Of a stretch of 16,299 bases of DNA, positions 1-5,767 are shown piece after piece. The translations under genes were made by a program, and so were the position numbers. This DNA is from JAVBKA01 sp031546715 (GTDB lineage: Bacteria > Bacillota > Clostridia > Oscillospirales > UBA929): NCBI GenBank assembly GCA_031546715.1, contig JAVBKA010000089.1, positions 1 to 16,299 on the forward strand, read 5' to 3'. How positions within the stretch are numbered: the first letter of the stretch is position 1; each line of letters starts with the position of its first letter. Below the pieces are notes generated by a model. It had not been told where the DNA came from, made no database searches, and saw only the letters and a program-made list of their open reading frames with translations.

Positions 1-85
1 GTTTTGAACTTAAAAACTCTTCATTTCCGGCGATATGATGAGTTGCTCACGATATTTTAAGTCGCCGGAGAAAAGGTTGCAAAAT

Positions 86-1108
86 ATGGATAATTTTACT
101 CAAGGAACACCGCCTGTCAACCGCAAGCCCATTAATCTTACCCCTAAGAAAGTGGCTGCACTGATATTCGGAGGAATCGTACTGGTATTTCTCATTGTTA
201 CTGTAGTCGGTTCGTTTTACACACTAAACGCAGGCGAAGAAGCAGTTGTCACCCGATTTAACAAGTATATTAAAACTGTTTCAACTCCCGGACTTCAATG
301 GAAAATACCGTATATTGACGACAAAAAAATTGTCAATATGGAGGGAATCAGACGACTTGAATTTGGCTTTCGTTCTGAGGGCAACGTTCAGAACTCAATG
401 AGCAACGAATCCTTAGTCTACGGCGAATCACAGTCAACAATTGACGCCGAGGCGCACATGCTTACAGGCGACGAATGCATCGTAATCGCTGACTGGGCGA
501 TTATGTATCAGGTAAAAAACAGCTATAATTTCGAGTACAAAGTAGAAGACGTGGTGGGAACCCTGCGGATTATTTGCGAATCGACATATAGACGCGTTGT
601 CGCTTCCCACACTTTAGATGACATTCTCACAAATTTAAAAGACCAAATACAATTTGAAATCAAAACCGATTTGCAGGAAATCTGCGACCTTTATGAGCTT
701 GGAATTACAATAACAGGCGTAGAACTTCAGGACGCACAACCACCTGCCGAAGTAAACGACGCATTTTTAGACGTTACCAGCGCACGTGAAGAGAGAGCCT
801 CAAAAATTAACGAAGCACGCCGTTACGAAAACGAGAAGCTCCCCACCGCCAGAGGTGAAGCAGCAAGACTTATCAACGAAGCAGAGTCTTACAAGGCTAA
901 ACGCGTCAACGAGGCTTTAGGCTCAGTTTCAAGATATTCAGCCATCGAAGCGGAGTACTCAACTCAGCCAGAAATAATGCAGACAAGACTTTATTTAGAA
1001 ATGATAACACAAGTGCTTCCAAAGGTAAAAAATGTATACTTCGTCAACGAAACCGGAAACATGATGCAGTTTTTACCGCTGACAGGCTCAACTGCTTTGC
1101 CGAAATAG
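86..1108 (+). CDS. hflK: HflK-like SPFH-domain membrane protein (FtsH modulator)
   Basis: A 340-residue protein with a short cytoplasmic N-terminus, one membrane anchor at about residues 23-44 and an SPFH/prohibitin (band 7) domain. A charged helical region rich in Ala, Glu and Arg lies near residues 245-300. The C-terminus (YLEMITQVLPKVKNVYF, then FLPL) is the usual HflK ending. In bacteria where it is studied, HflK forms a large hetero-oligomer with HflC that encloses the membrane protease FtsH and restricts its access to substrates. hflC follows 10 nt downstream, which supports the K/C assignment. The longest frame opens at position 35, but I prefer the ATG at 86: GGAG/AAGG motifs lie just upstream at 67-76 and the protein then begins in the normal place before the membrane segment. 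The promoter lies outside the window or in the first 34 bases, where none is clear. Confidence 0.9.
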   Translation: MDNFTQGTPPVNRKPINLTPKKVAALIFGGIVLVFLIVTVVGSFYTLNAGEEAVVTRFNKYIKTVSTPGLQWKIPYIDDKKIVNMEGIRRLEFGFRSEGNVQNSMSNESLVYGESQSTIDAEAHMLTGDECIVIADWAIMYQVKNSYNFEYKVEDVVGTLRIICESTYRRVVASHTLDDILTNLKDQIQFEIKTDLQEICDLYELGITITGVELQDAQPPAEVNDAFLDVTSAREERASKINEARRYENEKLPTARGEAARLINEAESYKAKRVNEALGSVSRYSAIEAEYSTQPEIMQTRLYLEMITQVLPKVKNVYFVNETGNMMQFLPLTGSTALPK

Positions 1109-1118
1109 GAGAAGATAA

Positions 1119-2093
1119 ATGAAAAAAATTATTATAGCCATAGTTGCCGTCATTCTCGTCGCCATCGTTTTATCAACCACGCTTTACACCGTTAAAGAGG
1201 ATCAAACCGCAATCGTCATGCGATTTGGAGAAATAATTGCAGTTTGTGTACACAACCCAACTCCTGAAATTATTGCGGAAATAAAGTCTAACACTTCGGA
1301 TTCAGTCAAAATTCTTCAAGGTGCAGGTCTGAAATTCAAAGCACCTTTCGTAGATTCAGTGATTCCGTTTACCCGTAAACTGATTTCCTACGACACTCAA
1401 TCAAGACTTGTTATTACCAGCGATAAGAAAACGCTCCAGTTTAACAATAACGCACAATGGCGCATAGACAACCCCGTACAGTTTTACAAATCGGTGCGAG
1501 ATATTTCCACAGCAGGCGACCGTATAGACAATATTTTGTACTCTCGCATGAACGACAGAATCGGTAAAATGGACGCACACACCTTAATTACGGATAAGAA
1601 CGAAGTTTCCCAAATGCTAAAAGATATGACCGCGGAGGTCTCCGCATCCTCCAAAGAGTTTGGCGTTACAGTCGTTGACGTCCGCATTAAGCGAACTGAC
1701 ACACCAGAGGGAAATTATCAGAGCATATATCAGCGAATGATTTCAGAGCGTCAGCGTGTAGCGCAGCAGTACCGCTCCGAGGGTGACGAAGAAGCCGTGA
1801 TTATTCGCTCAACCACGGACAGAGAAGCGATTACAATCACTTCCGAAGCAAATAAGACGGCGGAAATTCTCAAGGGTGAAGGCGACAGCGAAGCAGCCCG
1901 AATTTTCAACGAAGCCTATGGTAAAAACCCTGAATTCTTCGAGTTTTACAACCTTCTCAACACATATCAGACAACAATTGGAAGCTCCTCTACTCTAGTA
2001 ATTCCCCTCGACAGTCCTTTTGCTAAGTATCTTCTCGGCATCCCCAATGTCGCCCAAGCTGTGACGCAGCCGCCGACAACAGTCGTGCCGTAA
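1119..2093 (+). CDS. hflC: HflC-like SPFH-domain membrane protein (FtsH modulator)
   Basis: A 324-residue partner of HflK. An N-terminal membrane segment (about residues 2-22) is followed by an SPFH domain, a long Glu/Ala-rich helical stretch (about 205-265) and the typical HflC ending (FYNLLNTYQTTI, then VIPLDSPFAKYLL). The AGGAG ribosome binding site overlaps the hflK stop codon and sits 7 nt before the ATG, so the genes are co-transcribed and probably translationally coupled. Between the RFGE motif and the conserved GLKFKAPF motif there is an extra segment of roughly 25-30 residues that the proteobacterial protein lacks. My recollection is that clostridial HflC proteins often carry such a loop, so I do not treat it as a defect. 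It probably acts with HflK in membrane-protein quality control. No ftsH is in the window and no clear terminator follows. Confidence 0.9.
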   Translation: MKKIIIAIVAVILVAIVLSTTLYTVKEDQTAIVMRFGEIIAVCVHNPTPEIIAEIKSNTSDSVKILQGAGLKFKAPFVDSVIPFTRKLISYDTQSRLVITSDKKTLQFNNNAQWRIDNPVQFYKSVRDISTAGDRIDNILYSRMNDRIGKMDAHTLITDKNEVSQMLKDMTAEVSASSKEFGVTVVDVRIKRTDTPEGNYQSIYQRMISERQRVAQQYRSEGDEEAVIIRSTTDREAITITSEANKTAEILKGEGDSEAARIFNEAYGKNPEFFEFYNLLNTYQTTIGSSSTLVIPLDSPFAKYLLGIPNVAQAVTQPPTTVVP

Positions 2094-2145
2094 AAATTAG
2101 GCTGAGCTAAGCGAACAGCAACACTAAACTTCATTATGGCTACTA

Positions 2146-2191
2146 AATCCGTTCACAATGCATTGCATTTGTGAACGGATTGTTGTATAAT
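2146..2191 (+). promoter_or_regulatory. Promoter and inverted-repeat operator of the antitoxin gene
   Basis: A perfect 13-bp inverted repeat (AATCCGTTCACAA at 2146-2158, TTGTGAACGGATT at 2169-2181) flanks a 10-nt centre. A promoter fits into it closely: TTGCAT at 2163-2168, a 17-bp spacer and a perfect TATAAT at 2186-2191. The -35 therefore lies in the centre of the repeat and the right arm fills most of the spacer. This is how RelB/DinJ antitoxins, which are ribbon-helix-helix proteins, usually repress their own promoters. The sequence elements are seen directly; the binding protein is inferred. Confidence 0.75.
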
Positions 2192-2214
2192 GAATTAAAA
2201 GTGAGGTGTTTTTG

Positions 2215-2496
2215 ATGCCAAAGAATGCGAGCTTAAATATTCGCTTAGACGCTGATGTCAAGAAAGCGGCAGAGGCTGTGTACTCTCGTTATGGACTATC
2301 TTTATCAGAGGCAATCAACGTGTTTATCCACCAAAGCTGTAATGTTGGCGGACTGCCCTTTGACCTTCGTCCGAGCAAACCAAACCCAGAAACCCTTGCG
2401 GCTATGGCAGAGGCAGACCGCATAAGCCGAGACCCGTCTGTCAAGGGTTATCGAAACATGAGCGAGCTATTTCGTGACTTAAAAGCAGATGAATGA
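2215..2496 (+). CDS. relB: RelB/DinJ-family antitoxin (apparently orphan)
   Basis: A 93-residue protein with the RelB/DinJ pattern. An N-terminal ribbon-helix-helix (ASLNIRLDADVKKAAEAVY, then GLSLSEAINVFIHQS) should dimerise and bind DNA. The motif GGLPFDLR follows, and the flexible C-terminal half normally wraps the toxin. A GTG at 2206 opens the frame, but the ATG at 2215 is preferred because GTGAGG at 2201-2206 then acts as a ribosome binding site at proper spacing. An operator-like inverted repeat overlaps the promoter, consistent with autorepression. The gene just downstream should encode a YafQ/RelE-type RNase, but only its beginning remains. The antitoxin frame itself is intact. It may now act only as a regulator of its own promoter, as a decoy for a related toxin elsewhere, or have no function. 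Confidence 0.85.
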   Translation: MPKNASLNIRLDADVKKAAEAVYSRYGLSLSEAINVFIHQSCNVGGLPFDLRPSKPNPETLAAMAEADRISRDPSVKGYRNMSELFRDLKADE

Positions 2497-2584
2497 TCCG
2501 AAATATGAAGTAAAATCTACCTCAATGTTTAAAAAAACCGTATCAAAAAGGGTTTTCCCCTATTTGATACGGTCTTTTTACTAA
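2489..2584 (+). pseudogene. Remnant of a YafQ/RelE-type toxin gene
   Basis: An ATG at 2489 overlaps the end of the antitoxin gene, as is normal for a RelB-YafQ pair. It reads MNDPKYEVKSTSMFKK, which resembles the start of YafQ-type toxins (a short beta strand followed by FKKD or FKKDY). After codon 16 (around 2536) the frame enters the left arm of a transcription terminator and stops at 2582-2584 after only 31 codons, against roughly 90 for the family. No catalytic region remains. I infer a deletion that joined the toxin's first codons to the terminator of dpaB. The assignment rests on a short segment plus position, so confidence is moderate. Confidence 0.6.
2537..2579. terminator. Bidirectional rho-independent terminator between antitoxin remnant and dpaB
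   Basis: A 16-position stem with one mismatch (arms 2537-2552 and 2558-2573) closes a 5-nt loop. Plus-strand transcripts end in CTTTTTA; minus-strand transcripts end in TTTTTTTA. It directly abuts the dpaB stop codon at 2581-2583, so it probably ends the dpaAB transcript and also stops reading from the hflKC/antitoxin side. Confidence 0.9.
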
Positions 2585-3174
2585 TTTGCCAACACAGGCT
2601 GCAACTGCTTACCGTCCAATGCGCAGACAGTAGCTTCAAAAATTTTATCCATTTTGGCAACCAGAGAACAAGGCTTGCCGTTTGGGTCATCCTGACCATA
2701 TGGCACAAAATAGTAATTTTTGCGGACTTGCAGTTCACCAATATTTCTGGCAGCTCCTGCAAGACCATCATTTGTGGATATTGCAACCAAGACTGGGCGG
2801 TTATTTCTCAAATGAGCTTTACACGCCATAGTAACACTGGTGTCTGCAATACCGTTTGCAAGCTTTGCAATGGTGTTGCCAGTGCATGGGGCGACAATTA
2901 CAATATCCAGAAGTGCTTTAGGTCCAATTGGCTCAGTCTGTGCAACAGTGTACCATACGCTTTTGTTGCAGATGCTTTCGATTTTGTAAATCCAAAACTC
3001 CGCTGACCCAAAGCGGGTGTCGGTTGTATATGAATTGTAAGAAAAAATCGGCTGAACAATAGCTCCTGCTTCAACTAATTTTTCAATCTCTTGTACTATC
3101 GTACTAAATGTGCAAAAAGAACCGCAAATCGCAAAGCCTATGTGCACACCCTCAAGTGGTTTTGAAACGTCCAT
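2581..3174 (-). CDS. dpaB: Dipicolinate synthase subunit B (SpoVFB)
   Basis: A 197-residue flavoprotein-fold subunit of dipicolinate synthase. With DpaA it makes dipicolinic acid from 4-hydroxy-tetrahydrodipicolinate, a lysine-pathway intermediate, in the mother cell; the product is then loaded into the spore core for heat resistance. Family features seen: the N-terminal strand-loop HIGFAICGSFCTF (11-23), the APCTGNTIAKLANGIAD motif (95-111) typical of flavoprotein-like domains, and full length without gaps. The start codon overlaps the dpaA stop by one base (TAATG), so translation is coupled. A strong terminator follows at once. In this family the cofactor role is less certain than the requirement for both subunits. 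Confidence 0.93.
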   Translation of the reverse strand: MDVSKPLEGVHIGFAICGSFCTFSTIVQEIEKLVEAGAIVQPIFSYNSYTTDTRFGSAEFWIYKIESICNKSVWYTVAQTEPIGPKALLDIVIVAPCTGNTIAKLANGIADTSVTMACKAHLRNNRPVLVAISTNDGLAGAARNIGELQVRKNYYFVPYGQDDPNGKPCSLVAKMDKIFEATVCALDGKQLQPVLAN

Positions 3175-3914
3175 TACAGGGAGACCTCTCTTTCATGCAA
3201 TATCTGATAGAGTGTATCTCTCAAGTACAATGCCGCACTTTCTGGAGCGACCTTACCGGGCAACGACAACGCCCATTCCGTATTAATTCCGAGATTTGCT
3301 GCCGCTTTGAAATCTACGCCCCCCGGATGAGAGGCTAAGTCGATAATCAAGCAGTTCTTTTTTAGCTCTGTAAGCCTTGTGTATGGCAAAATCATGTAGG
3401 GCACAGTGTTAAAAATGCAATCAAAGCTGCCAAGCGTTCCCTCTAAATGGTTAGTGTTCGCCGCATTATAGCCCAACGCCTTAATCCATGCTAAATCTTC
3501 GGATTTTCTGGCTGAAACGGTCACCTCCGCACCTAAAGATGCCAAGGAGCGCGCCATAAGTTTCCCAATTCTGCCATTGCCGATTACCAGCATGTTACTG
3601 CCGTGAATAGTGGCGATAGTTTTCTCCATAGCTATTTGAAGCGCGCCCTCAACCGTTGGGATTGCGTTGAGTATGGAAAAATCCTCTCGTTCAAGAAAAT
3701 CATTACCTGTAATAAGAATTTGACCGTCATTTAAGTAACCGTTAAAAACATCGGGATTCATTCCCTTTAAAGGCAATACTATAATTTGTCCATATGCTGA
3801 GGCACTTTCAATTTCATTTGCACTAAACAGATGCGCTTCAATGCCGTCCTTGTCGAGCAACTCAACAAGACGATTCATACGAGCATCTCCCTGCATAACA
3901 GATATTCTTATCAT
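3174..3914 (-). CDS. dpaA: Dipicolinate synthase subunit A (SpoVFA), short form
   Basis: The NAD(P)-binding subunit of dipicolinate synthase. The family signature NAIPTVEGA (83-91), the linker TIHGS and the Rossmann motif VIGNGRIG (110-117) appear in the usual order. They are followed by VSARKSEDL, the FNTVPYMIL segment and LIDLASHPGGVDF. At 246 residues it is clearly shorter than B. subtilis SpoVFA (about 297): the region between the N-terminal GDAR motif (9-12) and the IPTVEG motif is reduced. The C-terminal catalytic Rossmann domain looks complete. A GAGG ribosome binding site stands 6 nt before the ATG. The gene is first in a two-gene unit with dpaB and has its own candidate sporulation promoter upstream. 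Confidence 0.93.
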   Translation of the reverse strand: MIRISVMQGDARMNRLVELLDKDGIEAHLFSANEIESASAYGQIIVLPLKGMNPDVFNGYLNDGQILITGNDFLEREDFSILNAIPTVEGALQIAMEKTIATIHGSNMLVIGNGRIGKLMARSLASLGAEVTVSARKSEDLAWIKALGYNAANTNHLEGTLGSFDCIFNTVPYMILPYTRLTELKKNCLIIDLASHPGGVDFKAAANLGINTEWALSLPGKVAPESAALYLRDTLYQILHEREVSL

Positions 3915-3934
3915 GCTCTACCTCACAAAAATAA

Positions 3935-3981
3935 ACTCTCAACACGTCTGCCCTATTATATGTCAGGGCAGGGTTGAGAGT
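3935..3981 (-). terminator. Hairpin terminator after the glycosyltransferase gene, overlapping the dpaA promoter region
   Basis: Outer arms ACTCTCAAC (3935-3943) and GTTGAGAGT (3973-3981) and inner arms CTGCCCT (3948-3954) and AGGGCAG (3965-3971) form a two-part stem around a 10-nt loop. In minus-strand transcripts the stem is followed by TTTATTTTTG, a typical U-rich tail. It lies 45 nt after the stop of the glycosyltransferase gene and before dpaA, so it should end the upstream transcript. Confidence 0.7.
3954..3981 (-). promoter_or_regulatory. dpaA: Candidate sigma-K/sigma-E type promoter for dpaAB
   Basis: Read on the minus strand, the end of the inner arm and loop of the terminator hairpin contain CATATAATA (3962 down to 3954), matching the CATA-NNN-TA pattern of sigma-K -10 elements. 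An AC dinucleotide, the only well-conserved -35 feature of sigma-K promoters, lies 17 bp upstream at 3981-3980. Transcription would start about 30 nt before the dpaA ATG. dpaAB is a known sigma-K target in sporulating bacteria, which makes the match more credible. The -35 is weak evidence and TATAAT is also contained in the element. Confidence 0.5.
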
Positions 3982-4026
3982 GTATGAAGTCGGTAGAAAA
4001 AGGAATTATTTTGTCAATCCAGAATG

Positions 4027-5151
4027 CTATAACATATGGTAGGAATCACAGCATTGTACATATTCTACCAATTTTTGAGTTGCATTTTTTTGAATAAAGC
4101 ACTCGATGGATTGCCCTAGAATCCTTCGCCTTTCAGGATTATTCAGCAAAAGGTTGACTATTTCATGAACTGGCATAGAGGCTCCCGCCCGCAGGGCAAC
4201 GCCCATATTTACTAGAAACTCCGCATTTTCCTCTTCCATTCCTGGAATTGGGTTTACAATGACGATAGGCTTCTTTTTTGCAAGGGATTCCGTGATTGAA
4301 AGACCGCCCGGCTTAGTTACCACGATGTCAGCAGTGTCCAAAAATTCGCTCATATTACTAACAAAGCCGTAGATGAAAACAGGAATCTGGTACGCCTGAT
4401 TCGAAAGCTTCTTCTGCATTGACTTATTTTTTCCGCAAATGCAAACAATCTGAAGGTTTTTATTTTCGCCTAAAGTCAGACCTTTCAGCACAGAATCCAC
4501 ATCGCCGTAGCCTGTAGACCCTGAAATAACTAGAACGAGGTTTTTATCTGGATGCAGTCCAAGCTTTTTGCGGGTTTTTATTTGGTCGGCTTCTTCAAAA
4601 AACTCCTGCTTAATCGGTATACCGATAGGCAAAAGCTTCTCCTTATAAATACCACGGCGCACCGCCCTGTCAATAATTGTGGGCGAACAGACCACAATTT
4701 TTTGAATATTCTTTAAATCTTCATACATTGGGTGTATAGTATAATCAGTAATAATTCCAATGTGCAACACATCAAGCTGTTTAATTCTCTGTAGTTGGTC
4801 AATAATCTGAGCAGCAAAGATGTGGGTGGTAATGACAACGTCAGGGCGAAATGTCCTGATAGGCTTTAATAATCGCTCCGTAATAATATCGCTGGTCATC
4901 AATCCGGAGAAAAATTTGTTAACGACAGTATTATTTTCCATATTACGGTAGGTTCTGCCAAAAGTTTCAGGAGTCACCCTTAAAGCAAGCAATAATCCTT
5001 TGTCAACGGTTTTATAAAGGACATCGCTTGTCATTTTAAGGGCATCAATTCGCCTGACAATATTTCCTTGAGCCTCGAAAGCTTTAGCAATCGCATCAGC
5101 AGATGCATGATGACCATATCCAGCGGTGACCGATGCAATTAATACTCTCAT
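4027..5151 (-). CDS. MGDG-synthase-like GT28-family glycosyltransferase
   Basis: A 374-residue GT-B fold enzyme. The N-terminal half matches the monogalactosyldiacylglycerol-synthase domain: MRVLIASVTAGYGHHASADAI with the Gly-rich GYGHH loop at 11-15, then DALKM and VVITTHIFAAQII. The C-terminal half has the nucleotide-sugar domain: VISGSTGYGD, YGFVSNMSEFLDTADIVV and KPGGLSITE (280-288), whose final Glu typically binds the sugar-nucleotide ribose. Relatives include UgtP/YpfP, which transfers glucose from UDP-glucose to diacylglycerol to make glycolipids and lipoteichoic-acid anchors. The acceptor and sugar cannot be read from sequence, so a specific gene symbol is withheld. A perfect AGGAGG stands 6 nt before the ATG. 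Its neighbours (spoVG upstream, dpaAB downstream) allow an envelope role during sporulation, but that is inference. Confidence 0.85.
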   Translation of the reverse strand: MRVLIASVTAGYGHHASADAIAKAFEAQGNIVRRIDALKMTSDVLYKTVDKGLLLALRVTPETFGRTYRNMENNTVVNKFFSGLMTSDIITERLLKPIRTFRPDVVITTHIFAAQIIDQLQRIKQLDVLHIGIITDYTIHPMYEDLKNIQKIVVCSPTIIDRAVRRGIYKEKLLPIGIPIKQEFFEEADQIKTRKKLGLHPDKNLVLVISGSTGYGDVDSVLKGLTLGENKNLQIVCICGKNKSMQKKLSNQAYQIPVFIYGFVSNMSEFLDTADIVVTKPGGLSITESLAKKKPIVIVNPIPGMEEENAEFLVNMGVALRAGASMPVHEIVNLLLNNPERRRILGQSIECFIQKNATQKLVEYVQCCDSYHML

Positions 5152-5197
5152 TAATTTCCTCCTTTTGTATCTTAAATTCCGATTTTCCCATAGTAAT

Positions 5198-5330
5198 GCA
5201 GATTCGCAGATTCACGTATTACGCTGTCCTACGCTCCCCTGCCCCGCCACTGCGACACTTAGCAACGCTTAAACGCCCTGCCAAGTGCCTGCGATTTTCG
5301 TAAAAACATGCAAATATTTTCACGTGCAGA
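5198..5330. repeat. GC-rich intergenic segment with a short tandem repeat
   Basis: The gap between spoVG and the glycosyltransferase gene holds a tandem pair of GCAGATTC (5198-5205 and 5206-5213); GCAGATT recurs at 5326-5332 next to the spoVG stop codon. Between them, about 5221-5290 is clearly richer in G+C than the surrounding spacers and contains a weak CACTT...AAGTG stem. No coding frame with a ribosome binding site was seen. It could be a dispersed intergenic element or a structured leader of the glycosyltransferase mRNA. Confidence 0.35.
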
Positions 5331-5600
5331 TTAATCCGCGCTTACCATAATATCCTCAGAATATTTTTGCAGTATAGCTTCCTCCATTAAATTACGCATT
5401 TCGGGGTTTATAGGGTGTACAATATCCTTAAAGGTTCCGTCAGCCATTTTTCGCGACGGCATTGCCAAAAACAGTCTGTCTGGTCCTTCAATTATTTTTA
5501 TATCATGGATTGTCAGAGCATTGTCAAAGGTAATTGATACAATTGCCCTCATTCTTCCTGCGACCTGCACAGGATTAATCTTTAGATGTGTAATGTTCAA
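5331..5600 (-). CDS. spoVG: SpoVG regulator
   Basis: An 89-residue protein matching SpoVG throughout: the N-terminal strand NITHLKINPV, the core MRAIVSITFDNALTIHDIKIIEGPDRLFLAMPSRK, then HPINPEMRNLMEEAIL. SpoVG is a small dimeric nucleic-acid-binding protein that affects asymmetric septation, capsule and virulence genes and cell-wall traits in Firmicutes. The frame is open up to a TTG at 5615, but a GGAGG at 5609-5613 would then lie inside the gene. The second TTG at 5598-5600 has that GGAGG exactly 8 nt upstream and gives the normal family N-terminus, so I take it as the start; no ATG is available. It is divergent from murC and followed by a 179-nt GC-rich gap before the glycosyltransferase gene. 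Confidence 0.93.
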   Translation of the reverse strand: MNITHLKINPVQVAGRMRAIVSITFDNALTIHDIKIIEGPDRLFLAMPSRKMADGTFKDIVHPINPEMRNLMEEAILQKYSEDIMVSAD

Positions 5601-5650
5601 CGGTTTTGCCTCCAAAATTTTTTCATAAAGTTTAAAAAACTATTTAGGTA

Positions 5651-5679
5651 TTTCTATTTTTCCCAAAATGGCGTATAAT
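5651..5679 (+). promoter_or_regulatory. murC: Candidate murC promoter
   Basis: A perfect TATAAT at 5674-5679 has a weak TTTCTA 17 bp upstream at 5651-5656. It lies about 90 nt before the murC start. It shares bases 5674-5677 with the -10 proposed for spoVG on the other strand, so the two promoters would face each other over the same DNA. Confidence 0.45.
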
Positions 5680-5699
5680 ATAGAAAGCCCTTATGTCAA
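5672..5699 (-). promoter_or_regulatory. spoVG: Candidate spoVG promoter
   Basis: On the minus strand a perfect TTGACA (5699 down to 5694) is followed after 16 bp by TATACG (5677 down to 5672). The -10 is imperfect, but the strong -35 and suitable distance (about 65-70 nt) to the spoVG start support it. A sigma-H site, the classic spoVG promoter in B. subtilis, was looked for and not recognised. Confidence 0.45.
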
Positions 5700-5716
5700 T
5701 CCCAGTTGAACCCCGT

Positions 5717-5742
5717 GCTATCGTATTCCGACTGACGATAGC
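5717..5742 (+). promoter_or_regulatory. Perfect 8-bp hairpin in the murC leader
   Basis: GCTATCGT (5717-5724) and ACGATAGC (5735-5742) form a perfect stem with a 10-nt loop, 25 nt before the murC start and downstream of its candidate promoter. No U-run follows, so it is not a terminator. It could be an operator between the divergent genes or a leader RNA structure; no known riboswitch or T-box pattern is visible. Confidence 0.45.
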
Positions 5743-5767
5743 TGATGATTTTATGTCGGAGAAATGG

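Noticed and set aside
35..85. Upstream ATG codons at 35 and 38 as the start of hflK
   Set aside because: No ribosome binding site lies before them; the ATG at 86 has a good one and gives the usual N-terminus.
1192..1340. Possible insertion or error in hflC between the RFGE and GLKFKAPF motifs
   Set aside because: The frame is open, codon use matches the rest of the gene, and clostridial HflC proteins are recalled to have a loop here.
1484..1702. 72-codon minus-strand frame inside hflC
   Set aside because: Antisense to a clear SPFH-domain coding region with no start signal.
2728..3338. Plus-strand frames opposite dpaB and the end of dpaA
   Set aside because: Both real genes on the minus strand are full of family motifs; these are antisense shadows.
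5312..5332. Possible spoVG terminator just after its stop codon
   Set aside because: The stem is short with mismatches and wobble pairs; the T-run alone is not enough to call it.
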